From contig NMRB01000222.1 in NCBI GenBank assembly GCA_002633025.1, positions 325,024 to 389,023 on the forward strand: a stretch of DNA of 64,000 nt, given 5' to 3'. The position numbers and the translations under genes were made by a program. The notes below the pieces were generated by a model that saw only the letters and a program-made list of their open reading frames with translations, was not told the origin of the DNA and made no database searches. Below, one piece after another: positions 1 through 8,572 of this stretch. The stretch comes from Notospermus geniculatus. Lineage: Eukaryota > Nemertea > Pilidiophora > Heteronemertea > Lineidae. Every line of letters begins with the position of its first letter. Within the stretch, counting starts at the first letter, position 1.

Positions 1-455
1 TGATTGAAATATCATGAGATTTTGATATATCAAACTTGATAATTTGAAATATCTCTGCCTGTGGTAGAGATAGAGGCATGATATCACCCATACTTAGATT
101 ATTGATGATGCCCATTTCGATTATGCAATGACCTTGACGATCAGAGGTCAAGGTCAAGGTCAAACTTGATAATTTGAAATATCTCTGCCTGTGGTAGAGA
201 TAGAGGTATAATATCAGCCATACTTAGGTTGTTGTTGATGCCGATTTCGATTATGCAACGACCTCGATGATCAGAGGTCAAGGTCAAGGTCAAACTTGGT
301 AATTTGAAATATCTCTGCCTGTGGTAGAGGTAGAGGCATGATATCACCCATACTTAGGTTATCGATGATGCCCATTTCGATTATGCAACGGCCTTGATGA
401 TCAGAGGTCAAGGTCAAGGTCAAACTTTATAATTTGAATATCTCTGCCTGTGGTA
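1..455. repeat. 130-bp tandem repeat array
   Basis: Three near-identical units begin at 31, 161 and 291, and a fourth, broken off, begins at 421. The period is exactly 130 bp with only scattered substitutions. Each unit ends with three consecutive AGGTCA-type hexamers. No credible reading frame runs through the array. It resembles an invertebrate satellite or a terminal/internal viral repeat; the sequence alone does not decide which. Confidence 0.9.
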
Positions 456-469
456 GAGGTTAGGTTAAT

Positions 470-660
470 TCCTTTCCCTGTACCTTTGTACCTAGTACCT
501 TCTTTTACCCAGTACCTTTTTAACTGTACCTTTTTACTACCTTTATTACCTAGTACCTTTTACCGGTACCTTTTCTACGGTACCTTTTTATCTGATCTCT
601 ATCAACGTGCCTTGATCTCTGTCAATGTACCATTCATGTACCGGTAGAAGCACCTGTACT
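470..660. repeat. GTACC-rich degenerate short tandem repeats
   Basis: A run of irregular 10-18 bp units built on the core GTACCTTTT appears about a dozen times, with GGTACC palindromes embedded. It is pyrimidine-rich on this strand and continues directly from the 130-bp array. No gene is supported inside it. Confidence 0.75.
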
Positions 661-1294
661 ATCGGGAACCATACGACATTTACAATGTCATCTTGTTGAC
701 TGAAATACCATACCCTGTAATAGGGATTATTGGGCTCATAATGGCCTAGTCACTTTCTAGTAAAACCTGGTCCCCTTGGAGATTAAGAAGTTTATTGGAA
801 TGAAATTCCTTACTACAAAGTCGGTCCCTGTCAAGGTTGACTATTGCTCCGATAGCTCTCCATGAACAAAGAAGCGGTGGATTTTGAGAGCAGAATTCAC
901 CCCCAAGGGTGATCAACTCACCAAGAGTGATCATCGCGCGATTGAAGCTGAACTGCATGAACAAAAACCACAGCGCTTGCCGCATGCAATATATGGTGGT
1001 ATACAGAAATGCAAAATGCCCTACGAAATACATTGTACCTCCAGAACATGATAAACCACCGGTGTAGTTGGCGGCGCCACTGTATTCAATGTCAGCTCTC
1101 AATCGAGACACATCAAGAGGGGTACATGTGTTGTGTTCAAGTGACAAAGCCTGATAGACTTTATTACATGATCATGTTCTTTACATCTATTTCAGTCTTA
1201 TCTTTTCATCCATCGTGCAGTATACCAGTGGCTTTGTGTTTTTTTCCTCGTCACAGCTATAGCCGAAAGGTGAGATTGAGATTATCATTCTCAC
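661..1294. other. Gap without a convincing gene
   Basis: About 630 bp between the repeats and the first supported gene. A minus-strand open frame covers 746-1147 but begins at a TTG. It encodes some hydrophobic segments and has no recognisable domain, so it is not called as a gene. Nothing else stands out. Confidence 0.4.
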
Positions 1295-1741
1295 CTAGAA
1301 TTGTTTTTTCGCAGTGCCCTTGTACGTACGACTAAAATATCTATTCACCTGTACTTTAACAAACTGGCCGGAAACCTCATTTTTCGTCCGAAAGTTTTTG
1401 TCTGCCTGTTTAAACCTCATTCGGGTAACTTTACCGTTGTAAACACTCAACAGTTGATCGTAGTGTTGTTTCATCAGGAAGCCGACAATGATAAAGGCAA
1501 CACATGTGCCATCGAGAAATTCTAGTATTTGCACGGAATCCACTACTTCGCCGATGTCAGTAGACAAGAACGACGACACATTATCTCGAAGATCAAGGGG
1601 CATCACATCGTTCCGTACGTTGTACACAATGAACTTTCTCATGTTCTTTTTGATCCCTGCTTCTTGTTGATTCATAGGGGCATAATTGTCATCAGGTAAT
1701 TGCTGTGTACACGATAGAGGAGGCGATCGTTGTTGTTGCAT
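1295..1741 (-). CDS. Small basic protein of unknown function (148 aa)
   Basis: ATG to TAG frame of 148 residues. The N-terminus is Gln/Pro-rich. A central hydrophobic stretch lies near residues 70-95. The C-terminal third is basic and ends in a Lys-rich tail, rising to a net positive charge. I do not recognise the family. A TATAAAAG motif lies on the minus strand at 1843-1836, about 100 bp upstream of the ATG. It is the last part of a ~63-bp sequence that is repeated upstream of the zinc-binding gene at 25860, which suggests both genes share a promoter. An overlapping frame (1672-1959 minus) covers this upstream sequence but is more likely the 5' region than a gene. Confidence 0.6.
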   Translation of the reverse strand: MQQQRSPPLSCTQQLPDDNYAPMNQQEAGIKKNMRKFIVYNVRNDVMPLDLRDNVSSFLSTDIGEVVDSVQILEFLDGTCVAFIIVGFLMKQHYDQLLSVYNGKVTRMRFKQADKNFRTKNEVSGQFVKVQVNRYFSRTYKGTAKKQF

Positions 1742-1835
1742 AATTGATATCTGTGCAAGAGCTTGCTCGTTAACAATGGTTCTTGCTCCGTGCTGAGGCT
1801 CCGTCTAAGTATGAATTTTCGGAGTGTTCTTCCCA

Positions 1836-1906
1836 CTTTTATACCAATATTGGGTACCAATCTGAACCTTGTTGGAAATGGTAACATTTCACAAATCCTT
1901 TCCAAT
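1836..1906 (-). promoter_or_regulatory. Promoter-like sequence shared with 25700-25769
   Basis: On the minus strand about 63 bp match 25700-25764 (plus) with only two or three mismatches, and the match ends at a GGTAT. Here it runs into TATAAAAG, about 100 bp before the ATG at 1741. The other copy runs into TATTATAT, 98 bp before the ATG at 25860. The flanking sequences diverge sharply. Conserved position relative to two unrelated small genes is the argument for a promoter. Confidence 0.55.
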
Positions 1907-2233
1907 CCCTCATTTTGGTCAACCGGCAATTCGCCTTGGCCGGCGCTGGTTCCAAGCATGACGAAACCGACAGCAGACGTAACACACGAAAACCGGCATA
2001 GATACGTCACGAATTTATGACAAGCATAGAAATGCGAAGGCAAAACAAGAATGAAATGGACATTTTGGGCAAAAATTGAAAACAACTGATACAAATTTGC
2101 CGAGAGACAGCAGATACAAATTTGACCCGTGAAGCCTGTCGTGTATAGGACAGAATTTCAACCTTTCGGCATACAGTGTCTGGCCCACTTCCGCAAATAA
2201 AATGTATAGATACAAAATTCGCAATTTCGTATT

Positions 2234-2239
2234 TTTATT
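2234..2239 (-). terminator. Poly(A) signal AATAAA overlapping the stop codon
   Basis: AATAAA on the minus strand contains the TAA stop of the 1552-residue glycoprotein gene. Confidence 0.6.
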
Positions 2240-5200
2240 TACGATGATTTTTTCTCAACACATATCTAACTATAGAAAACATTATTATACACGTTAACAC
2301 ACCCACTCCGCACATGGTCCCAATTACAATATATTCAGATTTGTTACTTCTTATTGCAGTGTGTTTTGAGTCGGGTATTTCCCCATTCAATATACCGGCA
2401 ACTTTGTGTTTATTCTCGTCATAACTCTCTCCCGATTTCTTTGGTTTGTACACAGCTGGTTGTCCAGAACTATCGTCGTCATGATATTTTTCTATCGTCT
2501 TCTTATACACAATGGAAGACTTAATGCGCTTGTTGTACACTGTCAAAAACATGTCGTGCATCTCTGCGCTCTCCACCACTGGATGTTCATCACTGTTACC
2601 CAATCTGCATTGGAAAGAAACACTGTACCTCTCATTGTTCAAGAATAGAGCCGCAGCGCTTGCATCGTCACCAATATCAATGGAGAAGATTTCATTCACT
2701 GAATCTGATGGAGGGTTGACGCATTTGACGTTGACTTTTGCATCACCGGCTTTTTTCAGAAACGCCTCATCCAATTTACAAGGTGTTTTGGTACCATACC
2801 TATTTATGTATCCAATCTTGGTATAGATGGACGGTATGTCAGGATTGTTTCCGTATTTTGAAATTGCGTAGATGGAAACCTTAGTCTCATCCACTAACGT
2901 CTTGACTTCTTTGGAAGGAGCATTTCTCCTTCGACATGGTTCAAGACTGTGTGCTCCATACATCTTTGGTAGTCTACATCTCACCGAAACTCCGGTTGGA
3001 TGCTGCTTTTGTTTGGTGGTCATCGTAGTGGTCTCTGTCACCGAAACTCTGATCTTGTCTACTCTGGGATCCCATTCGTGACAAGTTGCCTTACGCACGA
3101 GGTGAATTTTTGTTTGTCGATTAACTCCACCTAGAGTCACGTCATCTGAATAACCAACTCCGTCCAGCGTTGGGTCGGAAATGACATAATAAGTACACCT
3201 GCTGTTTCCGTCGTCTATTTCATCTCTAGTTAATCTTCTCACTGCAACAAATGCGTGTCCATCGTTAGTCTTGTAACACCAGCTTGCTTTTTCATCACCA
3301 TCATATTTTCGTGCATTTTCATAAGCCGTCTTGGTCAATGCAGTGGTTGCTTTACAGTGTATGTGATCTTTATATGCTGCGCCTTTTCCGATTACGGTAA
3401 GTTGAATGCGAGGAGCTGGACAGTGTTTCCGTCTGCCTTCGTAGTTGATGGAACATATCAAATATTTCCCGGTCGCGTCTCTGGTCAGCGACACCATGTA
3501 CTGTCCACGCCAGCAGTTTTCGTGGATTTCCTTCATGATTTCGGCATTTTCAATTTTCCTCCCCACTATATTAAGCGAAGGATAAGAACACCAAAAGTTG
3601 GCAGATTTCGTCACTGTAAATTGATCCACAGTAACCTTGTAAGGTGAGTTGTACTTGTCGTTCAATCCAATCTCGCCGGCACCCTTGGTCGTTATATTTG
3701 GGGACTGGTTACTGTCTTTCTTGTGTGCTGTGGTGCTGATATTCACGTAATCCTCACAGATAGTATCCTCTTTTCCCAGAATGGCGGCAGTGAAATACTC
3801 GGATGGCTTGGTAAGTTCGTAAAGTGACTTCAGTTTCATCCTAACTGCACTAGTGCACCTTTTCAACGTATTAGCCGTTAGGTCTCGTCTGAATATGATG
3901 TATTGGTAATTGACTGCCTTGGTGAGGTCGCCCATAGTCCACCACTGGCGTTCTAACACAAAATCCACTCTTTTGCTGTACCTGCAAGTTTCTTTGAAAC
4001 CACTGCACACTAACTTAATCTTATCGTCTGGATTTCGACCCCGACCGACTGCGTAGAAGACATAATCTGTTGTTTTGGGCATGAATTCAACGATACGTTG
4101 TCTGTCCACGTGTTCCAGTGTCTGTAGTGGCGGCGAACCCAGTCTCGGGCGGCAGATCTTTTCCATGATCATTTCAAACATGTCTTTTCTTACTCCTAGT
4201 TTACCTAACGCCGAGCACCTCATAGCAACGTTAATATTTTTGAGCATTCCCGTCAAGGTATACCAACTGAATCTGGCCGTTGCCACAGTGGAGTCGTCGT
4301 CCGGACTACTCGTACGTTTACACGAAGCAGGTGTGTCCACACATGGACATTGCCAATTCCAGTTCTTTGGAGAAGTCGCGAGTAAAATATTATCACCGTG
4401 CTCGTGTTGGCAGTTGACTTGGGTGTAAATGACATCCCTTGTGGTGTTCTGTTTACAGAAAGTGAGCAATCGTTCCCTTATCTTGACTAGTTGAGTCCCG
4501 GAGTCTACTGTGAAATGCATATTCTCCGGCCAGAAGGTGGTCTTGGAGTGTGCTTTGTGGTGAGCTTCCCACTTTCCTGACATAAAGGCGTTGATCATGT
4601 TATTTACCGTCTTGACCAAGTGTATGCCAAGAGGAAACCACTTTTTCGTCACATCCTTTGGACCGGCACAGGTTTCGTTGGACGGAGCATATCTGAACTG
4701 GTAATAGATTTCATTACGCATCATCATTTGACCTCTGTTTTCGTACTGTGGACATTCAGTGGATTTAATAATTCCGTCTCTGTGTTTTTTTCTAAATAGT
4801 AGCTTGGGTCGTGACACCTGGGTATGTTTTCTCTCCGGCATATAATCTAGAATCTTCAATTTTCGAGTCTTACCCTGTGGTATAACCCCGCCTGCAAAAC
4901 AAATGTATCTTGGAGAAGCACAAGTGACCGTTCCGTCGAATCTAGTTCCGTCTATCCGAGTCTTTTTCCTTAGAGTAAATTCTTTACGCTTCAAATCGCC
5001 CACAGTTGTCTCGTAAAGTCTCCACTGGTAAGAATCCTCGTGAGGGGACCCACACCAGCGGTCACTTGATCCACCGTGATCACCGCAGGGTACTGGATCT
5101 CCTTTATTGCATTGGTTGTCCGGTAGGATTCTTTCGCAGGCGCCACTGGCGTAGTACATGATGGCTAATCGTTGGTCGTTGGGTGAATTTCTTTCTTTCG

Positions 5201-6893
5201 ATGTACAATGATAAACGTAGGTATGATATGCTGGAATCTTGTCTGTTTTCGGCACGATAACCTTTTCGGCAAACAAGTGTTGGATTTCATTGTACTTCAC
5301 CACCTGTTCGTAATAATCCCGGTAGGCCTTTGCGATTGCGTACTCGTCTAATGATACCTTCCAGCCGTCGAAGGGAAGATGCCACTTTCTGGCACATATC
5401 TTTGGATACGTGTGTTTTGCTGGGCCAGGTATCTTCCTGTTCAAGAAAACGAACACGGTGTCCACGGTCTTGTGTTGATCATTGGGATCTTTGTATTCGG
5501 GATATTCCAACTTGACGGTCCATTCATTCTTGTCGTCCATTTTAGCCTGCCTATTAGTAGACGTGTCGGGTAACTTGATCATTACCGTGTCTACTCCTCT
5601 GAGATCTACCTTACCGAAGCTTTCCCATTGTTTTCTGTCGTTGTTGGTCAGTAGTGGTAATAGTGCTGCTCCGGTATCAGTGATGAGTTTAGATTTCTTG
5701 GCCTCGTCTGGAACATGTGGAAACATGTTGCTGATGTCTCCTACCACGTACAGTTTTTCCCAACAGGTAGGCCAACTGGTGGGTACTTCGTAATCGTTAC
5801 CGGCCACTGGTCGTAATTTGGGTCTAAGGTACGGACTGAGACGAGGGTTTTGTCCACTCGAGCCCACCGTCACGATTCGTTGTTCTTGATTAACTATGTT
5901 TCCGGTTTCCAATTTCATTTGACCGCTAAGAAAACATAGAGTCTTGCCGTACTGTGCCTTGTTTCCTTCAGTCCCGTCTCCGTAATCGCCACACTTGCTG
6001 AGTTCCTTATTCGCCGCTACTTTCAGGTCGAGAGTGGGTAGACTATCGGTGTAAGAGTAAGTAAACGACTTTTCACCTTGCCCTACCACCCTAGGAGTAA
6101 CTCGACCTGCCAGATCGCTCTGCATCAGTATTTGATCCTTGAGGTTGACAGGATGTACCTGATCGTCTGTCAGTGCACTCTCGGTAAAATAAATGGAACT
6201 CCAATATGCGGGTACTTTGATAACTCTACTCCACTTGAAGTTGGATACTCTACAAGCGACAATCAACTCTCCATCTCCGGGATTATTCAGCATATGAATC
6301 GTAGGTCGGTTAAACGTCTCTCTTATACTTGGTGAGTTGGTGGTTCCCGCCGTTGTGTTGTGACTCGGCGGGTTTATTCTAATCTTTCCTAACGAGGTAT
6401 CCACAGTCATCCGAGTGTGCTTTTCGTCACCGGGTAACGTGTATTCACACCACCATTCGGTAAGGTCACTTTCTTGTACGCAGGTTACGGTGACGGCCAG
6501 TCTAAAAATGTTGCCGCCAGAAACACTCATGTCGCATTCCGGCTTCATCCTGGCCTGAGGAGCCAACCATTTTCCGTTTCTTGAAGTGTGTGCCTTCTTT
6601 GGTGCGTAGGGGTTGGACACTTCTATCGACCTTGAACAACTGGCAGAATCGAATGAATTTTCGGTGTCGGCTTTGATGGACACGCCGTCGTAATTGTTAT
6701 CGTCAAAGGTCCTGAGTGTAATATCACGAGGCTTTGTTAGACTATTATTGGGAACAGATACGTCACATTGAATTTTGTATCTAACGTCGTCTATCTGAGT
6801 AATGTTAACGGTGGGATGTGCCCACTGGTTGTTGTCCAATGTCACAGATAACATCGCTAAAGTAGCGATGAAAAATATACGAAGCAGCTTCAT
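2235..6893 (-). CDS. Large type I membrane glycoprotein (1552 aa)
   Basis: The frame is open further upstream, but the ATG at 6893 begins a clear signal peptide (MKLLRIFFIATLAMLSVTL), so I place the start there. The product is 1552 residues: a secreted-type ectodomain rich in Cys and with many N-glycosylation sequons, then one transmembrane helix near residues 1521-1544 and a short basic tail. This is the architecture of a viral envelope protein, probably on the virion and infected-cell surface. No known fusion or attachment domain is recognisable. Size and layout parallel the other glycoproteins at 49285 and 52935. AATAAA overlaps its stop codon. Family unknown; envelope role inferred from topology. 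Confidence 0.85.
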   Translation of the reverse strand: MKLLRIFFIATLAMLSVTLDNNQWAHPTVNITQIDDVRYKIQCDVSVPNNSLTKPRDITLRTFDDNNYDGVSIKADTENSFDSASCSRSIEVSNPYAPKKAHTSRNGKWLAPQARMKPECDMSVSGGNIFRLAVTVTCVQESDLTEWWCEYTLPGDEKHTRMTVDTSLGKIRINPPSHNTTAGTTNSPSIRETFNRPTIHMLNNPGDGELIVACRVSNFKWSRVIKVPAYWSSIYFTESALTDDQVHPVNLKDQILMQSDLAGRVTPRVVGQGEKSFTYSYTDSLPTLDLKVAANKELSKCGDYGDGTEGNKAQYGKTLCFLSGQMKLETGNIVNQEQRIVTVGSSGQNPRLSPYLRPKLRPVAGNDYEVPTSWPTCWEKLYVVGDISNMFPHVPDEAKKSKLITDTGAALLPLLTNNDRKQWESFGKVDLRGVDTVMIKLPDTSTNRQAKMDDKNEWTVKLEYPEYKDPNDQHKTVDTVFVFLNRKIPGPAKHTYPKICARKWHLPFDGWKVSLDEYAIAKAYRDYYEQVVKYNEIQHLFAEKVIVPKTDKIPAYHTYVYHCTSKERNSPNDQRLAIMYYASGACERILPDNQCNKGDPVPCGDHGGSSDRWCGSPHEDSYQWRLYETTVGDLKRKEFTLRKKTRIDGTRFDGTVTCASPRYICFAGGVIPQGKTRKLKILDYMPERKHTQVSRPKLLFRKKHRDGIIKSTECPQYENRGQMMMRNEIYYQFRYAPSNETCAGPKDVTKKWFPLGIHLVKTVNNMINAFMSGKWEAHHKAHSKTTFWPENMHFTVDSGTQLVKIRERLLTFCKQNTTRDVIYTQVNCQHEHGDNILLATSPKNWNWQCPCVDTPASCKRTSSPDDDSTVATARFSWYTLTGMLKNINVAMRCSALGKLGVRKDMFEMIMEKICRPRLGSPPLQTLEHVDRQRIVEFMPKTTDYVFYAVGRGRNPDDKIKLVCSGFKETCRYSKRVDFVLERQWWTMGDLTKAVNYQYIIFRRDLTANTLKRCTSAVRMKLKSLYELTKPSEYFTAAILGKEDTICEDYVNISTTAHKKDSNQSPNITTKGAGEIGLNDKYNSPYKVTVDQFTVTKSANFWCSYPSLNIVGRKIENAEIMKEIHENCWRGQYMVSLTRDATGKYLICSINYEGRRKHCPAPRIQLTVIGKGAAYKDHIHCKATTALTKTAYENARKYDGDEKASWCYKTNDGHAFVAVRRLTRDEIDDGNSRCTYYVISDPTLDGVGYSDDVTLGGVNRQTKIHLVRKATCHEWDPRVDKIRVSVTETTTMTTKQKQHPTGVSVRCRLPKMYGAHSLEPCRRRNAPSKEVKTLVDETKVSIYAISKYGNNPDIPSIYTKIGYINRYGTKTPCKLDEAFLKKAGDAKVNVKCVNPPSDSVNEIFSIDIGDDASAAALFLNNERYSVSFQCRLGNSDEHPVVESAEMHDMFLTVYNKRIKSSIVYKKTIEKYHDDDSSGQPAVYKPKKSGESYDENKHKVAGILNGEIPDSKHTAIRSNKSEYIVIGTMCGVGVLTCIIMFSIVRYVLRKNHRK

Positions 6894-6989
6894 GTTTTCA
6901 AATGATGATAACTCAACAACAGAAGGTACAATGTGATAACACTTTAGAGAGTAACAATACGTGTCAATCCTTTGATCAATGGTGGCGCA

Positions 6990-6995
6990 TTTATT
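6990..6995 (-). terminator. Poly(A) signal for the 502-aa gene
   Basis: AATAAA on the minus strand about 50 nt after the stop at 7045, inside the 5' leader of the next minus-strand gene. Confidence 0.45.
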
Positions 6996-7044
6996 GGTGG
7001 CGAATGTAACCCAAATTCTTACGTACACAGTATAAATAGAATAA

Positions 7045-8553
7045 TTAGTGACATTGCAAACACTTCAACTTTAATCCGTCACAAGTAGACAAGAGTTGCG
7101 AAATATACACCAAGTTGGCGTTTGAAACAGACACAACGTGTCCCCATTCGTGGGGTTGTGTGTGATGTTCGCCGCTCGATTGTAAATATTGACGATAGTC
7201 AAACTCTTTGTGACTCAAATGGCGCATCTGAAGTTGAACGTTGTCATCAAAAGTTTCCGGTGGAAGCATCATGTCTCTGATACAAACGCATAACAAATCC
7301 TCGTACAAGTCATCTAAAGTGAGGGGAGTTCCATCACCGTTCCTTTTTTTGAGTATTCTGCATTGGGCTGAATAACTGCTTGCCTTCAAAGACCTCGGAA
7401 TAGGCGTTCTGCCGTGGTTACTGGATATTCTCACCATCCCGTTGAGTGCCGAACTGTGTACTTGGCTATCAGGCCTACACCCAAGCATCCATGCCTTTTT
7501 GGATCGAACGTCCCTGTCCGGAAACGCAGCCATAAGCGTCAGTCTGTGCATGGCGTACTTGTATATGGCCAACTGAACCTCTCCCTTGATGGTAGTGGAT
7601 GCCGATATGTTGATGTTGGAATTATAAGTGTTCTCGTGGGTCTTGATATCTTCTATAACTACCTTGTAAAACTTGTCAAATGATACGTCACACTGGTCAC
7701 CAGTGTACAGTCCCGCTAACCACGACTCTTTCTCACAAGATTCCTGTTTCGTCAACCTGTCTATACTTCCTCTGATTGCGTAGAGTTCATCCACGTCGTT
7801 CTTCACGCAATCTGCCCTAGGTATAGGACATATGAATGGCAATTCGAAAACGTCTTTGTTTAGATAAAACATTTTTAGGGCGTTGGTGAATTTTATCATC
7901 TGTCTGACGGCAGATGTTACTTTCGGATCGTGCTTTGTTGTGTCTCCCGGTCTTGGATGTGGACTGATCGCAGCCAGGGGTAGATGGGCAAACCTTTCGT
8001 CCAAAACGTTATTTTTATTCAACATGTACGTTTGTAGTTTTGAATGTATGGTTGTACCGTGAATCTGTTTGCTGGAGCTGACCATGTCGTTATAAATTTT
8101 CGTGTTCTTGGGGTTGTTGGGTACATATCTATCCGAGGCTGTTTTAGTAGGTTGCTGTTCTTCAACGGTAACATCTTCTTCCACTGTTTTTTTACATGTC
8201 TCTTGGCTAGTAGTCTCTTTTTCTTCCATCACAGTTTTGGAACATCCGAGACCAATTTTCATGATAGCTTTTCCCCTGTTTCTACGCCAGTTGATAAGGT
8301 GCTTCGACTTAGAGCATAATAATTCTGAAATCTGTACAACTGAGACGAAGAGTATGGTACAATCTGCAGTTGTATCTTCGTTTTCCTTGCGTCTTCTCTT
8401 TAGTTGGAGTGCGGACGTCTCTCGTTCCTCCTTGCGCTTTTTACTTTTCTTGCAGGGTGACACAGACAATGAAAACGGGGTTGGATCACGAGATGATGAT
8501 GATGATGATGATTGATCACGCTTGAATGAAAATTTTGATTTTATTGTAGTCAT
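7045..8553 (-). CDS. Unknown protein with poly-Ser N-terminus (502 aa)
   Basis: Starts at an ATG 19 bp after the stop of the protease-scaffold gene, in the same direction. Residues 16-22 are a Ser run encoded by a GAT-type trinucleotide repeat on the plus strand (about 8490-8512). Residues ~30-60 are strongly basic (Lys/Arg clusters), consistent with nuclear import. From about residue 140 the sequence looks globular, with no membrane segment. I do not recognise the family. Its place next to the protease-scaffold gene makes a capsid or DNA-packaging role plausible, but that is inference from position only. Confidence 0.85.
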   Translation of the reverse strand: MTTIKSKFSFKRDQSSSSSSSRDPTPFSLSVSPCKKSKKRKEERETSALQLKRRRKENEDTTADCTILFVSVVQISELLCSKSKHLINWRRNRGKAIMKIGLGCSKTVMEEKETTSQETCKKTVEEDVTVEEQQPTKTASDRYVPNNPKNTKIYNDMVSSSKQIHGTTIHSKLQTYMLNKNNVLDERFAHLPLAAISPHPRPGDTTKHDPKVTSAVRQMIKFTNALKMFYLNKDVFELPFICPIPRADCVKNDVDELYAIRGSIDRLTKQESCEKESWLAGLYTGDQCDVSFDKFYKVVIEDIKTHENTYNSNINISASTTIKGEVQLAIYKYAMHRLTLMAAFPDRDVRSKKAWMLGCRPDSQVHSSALNGMVRISSNHGRTPIPRSLKASSYSAQCRILKKRNGDGTPLTLDDLYEDLLCVCIRDMMLPPETFDDNVQLQMRHLSHKEFDYRQYLQSSGEHHTQPHEWGHVVSVSNANLVYISQLLSTCDGLKLKCLQCH

Positions 8554-8572
8554 GGTGTTAGTCGTAATTCCT

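Noticed and set aside
746-1147. Minus-strand frame of 133 codons
   Set aside because: Begins at TTG, has no domain and lies in a repetitive non-coding stretch; not enough to call a gene.
1672-1959. Minus-strand frame covering the promoter-like block, with a peptide also encoded near 25700
   Set aside because: The shared peptide is fully explained by the duplicated ~63-bp DNA; the flanking protein sequence is unrelated and the block ends at a TATA-like motif before another gene's ATG.
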